DNA of 8,571 nucleotides from NCBI GenBank assembly GCA_020350305.1, contig CP070709.1, positions 701,586 to 710,156 of the forward strand, written 5' to 3'. Positions 6,775-8,571 of the stretch are shown one piece after another. The stretch is from Candidatus Bathyarchaeota archaeon. Lineage in GTDB: Archaea; Thermoproteota; Bathyarchaeia; Bathyarchaeales; Bathyarchaeaceae. The notes below the pieces were generated by a model. It was given only the letters and a program-made list of their open reading frames with translations. It searched no databases and had not been told where the DNA came from. Both the position numbers and the translations under genes were made by a program. Position 1 is the first letter of the stretch; each line of letters opens with the position of its first letter.

Positions 6775-7140
6775 TGCACGCAAAAGGGCGTTTCACGTTC
6801 ATAAATCATCTAGACTGGAAAACATGTTTGTGTTTCGGGGTTTTCCCTAGCAGAAGACCTGCTCTGCACGCATAAATCCCCCCCTGCTCTTCTCATAAAG
6901 AGAAAGCCAAACGTGACTTATCCTGGGTGGCGTGGTACAGGCCCCGAGGGCAACTCCTTAAAACTAGTCAAACTAGCACAATACATGCAATCTCGATAAA
7001 GACATGATAGGAACACAGCGTAGTTGCCAAATTTGGTAAGGCGTTGATTTTCGAAACGTAGGTTTGATTGGAAAGCTCTATTTGCATGCGTACACCCGGG
7101 AACCCGCGTTCTAGGGATGGTAATTAAGAGAATTCTGCCC
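6775..7140 (+). other. Intergenic stretch without a recognisable gene
   Basis: No frame on either strand gave a convincing product, and no tRNA or box C/D RNA pattern was found. It includes a T-rich run (about 6824-6846) that may end the HD transcript, a small hairpin GCAGA/TCTGC around 6850-6867, a C-run at 6888-6894, a short GC-rich hairpin GCCC-CGA-GGGC near 6941-6951, and a direct repeat AAACTAG near 6961 and 6970. Small structured RNAs cannot be excluded. Confidence 0.5.
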
Positions 7141-7151
7141 AAAAACTTTTA
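7141..7151 (+). promoter_or_regulatory. Promoter (BRE and TATA box) before the small ORF/ATP-cone pair
   Basis: AAAAACTTTTA has the look of an archaeal BRE plus TATA box and predicts transcription from about 7172-7178. A perfect 12-bp palindrome AGATATATATCT (7155-7166) lies between the box and the expected start and could be a protein-binding site, though it is simple AT-rich sequence. Confidence 0.55.
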
Positions 7152-7189
7152 TGCAGATATATATCTAATTAATATACTGCGCGTCTGAA

Positions 7190-7345
7190 TTGTTGAACAA
7201 GATAAACTCTCTTCTGAAAGAATTAGAAAATGAAGCATTCAGGCTGAGCCGAGAAATTACGAATTCCAGTCCTACAAAACTCACACAGTATGAATGGACG
7301 CGTAATTTATACCCAAAAAAGGAGGTGATTTCTTGGTCAAGATAA
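7190..7345 (+). CDS. Small hypothetical protein (51 aa), upstream of ATP-cone gene
   Basis: This TTG-initiated frame starts 15-20 nt after the predicted transcription start and ends 13 nt inside the ATP-cone gene, so the SD of that gene lies inside this frame. The product begins with an amphipathic, charged helix (LNKINSLLKELENEAFRLSR) followed by a polar tail with several aromatic residues. No SD precedes it; a leaderless or near-leaderless start would be needed, and TTG 7193 is equally possible. I recognise no family. The overlap and the promoter position support it; the short length, absence of SD and lack of homology argue for caution. Confidence 0.4.
   Translation: MLNKINSLLKELENEAFRLSREITNSSPTKLTQYEWTRNLYPKKEVISWSR
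7321..7329 (+). promoter_or_regulatory. Full-length Shine-Dalgarno site of the ATP-cone gene
   Basis: GGAGGTGAT is fully complementary to the anti-SD end of 16S rRNA and precedes TTG 7333. It fixes this weak codon as the start and suggests efficient translation. Confidence 0.8.
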
Positions 7346-7575
7346 AGAAACGTTCTGGAGCTATGCAGGATTTTGACAGAACTAAATTGAGACGTTCCAT
7401 GAAAAGAGCTGGAGCCAAGGATGAACACGCCACAAAGGTTGTTGAAACAGTTGGGGGTAGAGTTCGAGAAGGAATGACGACTGCTGAGATCAAGCGACAC
7501 GCAGCAACGGAACTCAGGAGAATGGATCAAAAGACTGCAACAGCTTATGAGACGTTCAGAAAACCAACGATATAA
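7333..7575 (+). CDS. Stand-alone ATP-cone domain protein
   Basis: The 80-residue product is almost entirely an ATP-cone domain: VKIKKRSGAMQDFDRTKLRRS (2-22), RAGAKDEHATKVVETV (25-40), and REGMTTAEIKRHAATELRRMDQKTATAYETFR (45-76). ATP-cones bind ATP/dATP and act as nucleotide sensors at the N-terminus of ribonucleotide reductases and in the repressor NrdR. Here there is no catalytic domain and no NrdR-like zinc ribbon, so it would be a free regulatory module. The glycine-containing KRSGAMQDF turn matches the usual KRDGxxxxF nucleotide-binding element. The TTG start is fixed by a full SD. Its partner protein is not visible nearby. Confidence 0.82.
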   Translation: MVKIKKRSGAMQDFDRTKLRRSMKRAGAKDEHATKVVETVGGRVREGMTTAEIKRHAATELRRMDQKTATAYETFRKPTI

Positions 7576-7607
7576 TTGCTAAGAAATAAGATTGGGTGAG
7601 ACAGAAA

Positions 7608-7760
7608 ATGGTATAATTCTGATGCAAGGACGTACGTATTAAGCGTAGTTTTGAAACAGTAGCCAAAACTCAAGATGAACTTATGGAGAAAGCAACAGAA
7701 CATGCACGCAATACGCACAACATGAAAACAAGTCATCATTTCTTTCTATTTCTTCCTTAA
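7608..7760 (+). pseudogene. Decayed DUF1059-like gene with two in-frame stops
   Basis: GGGTGAG (7594-7600) is followed by ATG 7608, then in frame Val, TAA (7614), Phe, TGA (7620), and then CKDVRIKRSFETVAKTQDEL and MEKATEHARNTHNMKT to about 7730. This matches DUF1059 proteins (Cys-Lys-Asp-x-Gly near the start, a second Cys, a SFE strand, then a T-x-x-EL helix and E-H-A-x-x-x-H-x-M). The glycine after CKDV and the second cysteine position both now read Arg. After NMKT the similarity stops and the frame ends at TAA 7758. SD, start and body are all still recognisable, so the decay looks recent. DUF1059 is a small family of unknown function. Confidence 0.65.
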
Positions 7761-7863
7761 GTGGAATGGCGTAATGGGCCATCAATCTTTCAGCAGCACT
7801 GGCGTCTAGCTCACGCAGGAATCTTTTTTGTTCCCGTATTTTCTGCTGTGACCATGCATGCAT
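7681..7863 (-). CDS. Possible small minus-strand ORF (60 aa), perhaps a gene fragment
   Basis: From an ATG at 7863 the minus strand encodes a charged helical segment (HAWSQQKIREQKRFLRELDA, then SAAERLMAHYAIPLKEEIER) that looks more protein-like than an arbitrary frame. The last 15 or so codons, Cys-rich and hydrophobic, are just the antisense of the DUF1059-like remnant, so the real similarity may end near 7735. This fits an N-terminal fragment cut off by a rearrangement junction. There is no clear SD; a TATA-like site on this strand lies at 7952-7944. No family was recognised. Confidence 0.3.
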   Translation of the reverse strand: MHAWSQQKIREQKRFLRELDASAAERLMAHYAIPLKEEIERNDDLFSCCAYCVHVLLLSP

Positions 7864-7943
7864 TCTTGATAACTCTTAACACCCCTTGTCTCCTGATTCA
7901 CAGTTGAGTTTCACCTCTACAAGCAGTGACGTTTGCATGCATG

Positions 7944-7952
7944 ATTTATAGC
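7944..7952. promoter_or_regulatory. TATA box of the MFS gene, possibly two-way
   Basis: ATTTATAGC lies about 26 bp before GTG 7975, which fits a leaderless transcript starting at or next to that codon. Read on the minus strand the same bases give GCTATAAAT, which could serve the small minus-strand ORF. Confidence 0.5.
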
Positions 7953-7974
7953 TCAGTATAGTTTAGATTGCCAA

Positions 7975-8571
7975 GTGAGACGTTTGGAACACTTCCGCTT
8001 AGGTGCTATCAGACGAAGCATGTTTCTCAGCCTCAGTACATTTCAGATTCTAAGGTTTGTTCGTTGGGGGATCTTCTATTCTTTCATGTACATTTACCTT
8101 TACGGCTTGATGGGAACGGTGACGCTTACGGCCTTGCTTGGAACATTCAACATGGTCGCCTCGACACTGGGACAGAACCTTATCTGGGGAAGAATCTCGG
8201 ACAAGCGTAAATCAAGAATAGAACTCGTAATTGTTGGCGAATCACTCGCCGGCTTCTTCTATATTGGGATTTTCTACATACACAAATACTTGTTAGGCGC
8301 CGCAAACAACTTTTCCGCTGGCTTGGCTTTGATCTTCGGGCTTTCCATACTCGAATTTTTCTGGTCGATGTCTGATGTAGGTTGGGCAGCCTTGTTGACT
8401 GACGTCACCACTCCAGATGTTCGTGGAAGCACGGTTGGAGTGCTAAATTTCATAGGCTCAGCTGGACGAATTTTCGGAATTGGAGCTGCAGGTTTTCTCT
8501 ATAACAACGGTGCAGGTTTCAGTGAAGGAACAATCTTCTACGTTGCATCGGTTATGCTGTTTGTGGGCTCC
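7975..8571 (+). CDS. Major facilitator superfamily transporter, 3' truncated by window edge
   Basis: The visible 199 residues show five complete helices and the start of a sixth: about 18-40, 48-70, 83-106, 114-136, 152-175 and 184 onward. The loop after TM2 carries the MFS motif A, GRISDKRKSR (72-81), with its conserved Gly and Asp. TPDVRGSTVGVLNFIGSAGR before and within TM5 is also typical. Such proteins move small solutes by a proton-coupled or uniport mechanism; drug-efflux-like and sugar-transporter-like members cannot be told apart here. GTG 7975 fits a leaderless start; ATG 8020 is the alternative and would trim the basic N-terminus. The gene runs off the window. Confidence 0.88.
   Translation, partial: MRRLEHFRLGAIRRSMFLSLSTFQILRFVRWGIFYSFMYIYLYGLMGTVTLTALLGTFNMVASTLGQNLIWGRISDKRKSRIELVIVGESLAGFFYIGIFYIHKYLLGAANNFSAGLALIFGLSILEFFWSMSDVGWAALLTDVTTPDVRGSTVGVLNFIGSAGRIFGIGAAGFLYNNGAGFSEGTIFYVASVMLFVGS

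Noticed and set aside
7085..7115. Possible tRNA T-arm in the GC-rich stretch CCCGGGAACCCG
   Set aside because: No matching acceptor, D or anticodon arms on either strand, and the loop lacks the TTCRA pattern.
6918..7142. Minus-strand 74-codon frame in the intergenic stretch
   Set aside because: Composition is irregular, with no SD, promoter or recognisable motif.
7048..7188. + strand open frame of 46 codons across the promoter at 7141
   Set aside because: No start codon near its beginning, and it runs through a good BRE/TATA site; hydrophobicity follows from AT-rich bases.
7614..7622. Recoding of TAA/TGA (for example selenocysteine) in the DUF1059-like gene
   Set aside because: TAA is not known to be recoded in this way, and the two stops are at positions where the family has no conserved residue; decay is simpler.
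7853..7942. Two copies of GCATGCATG as a repeat or recombination site
   Set aside because: Short, self-complementary and low in complexity; no longer repeat surrounds them.
7968..8210. 80-codon + strand frame overlapping the MFS gene
   Set aside because: It is a shadow frame; the MFS frame carries clear helices and motif A over the same bases.

Overview
The window looks archaeal, most likely from a Thermoproteota/Bathyarchaeota-like lineage. The grounds are a translin-family protein of archaeal type, A/T-rich TATA boxes about 25 bp before several gene starts, many TTG and GTG starts behind strong Shine-Dalgarno (SD) sites, and a separate-subunit MacB-like ABC exporter with an extracellular Ig-like partner. 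The lineage is inferred from gene content only. All confident genes are on the + strand.

Region 1 (1-1255): the 3' part of a translin-family gene overlaps by 14 nt a gene for endonuclease V, an inosine-directed nuclease. Both are nucleic-acid processing proteins.

Region 2 (about 1256-5886): a regulator-plus-exporter operon. After a 5' region with a TATA box and GATATC elements 12 bp apart come a PadR-type regulator, a LolD/MacB-type ABC ATPase, a secreted protein of three Ig-like (CARDB/NEW3-like) domains, a MacB/FtsX-type permease and a five-helix Yip1-like membrane protein. Gaps run from an 8-nt overlap to about 21 nt, so the set is probably one transcript. The ATPase and permease would form the transporter, the Ig-like protein would be an outside partner and PadR the likely local repressor.

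Region 3 (5887-6774): right after the Yip1-like gene lies a short fragment resembling the C-terminus of a second endonuclease V. It is followed by a promoter and an HD-domain phosphohydrolase related to the catalytic part of YhaM.

Region 4 (6775-7974): a gene-poor, partly decayed stretch. It holds about 400 bp without a recognisable gene, a promoter, a 51-codon ORF overlapping a stand-alone ATP-cone gene, a DUF1059-like pseudogene with two in-frame stops, and a possible small minus-strand ORF running into that pseudogene.

Region 5 (7975-8571): the 5' part of an MFS transporter gene, probably transcribed leaderless, running off the end of the window.
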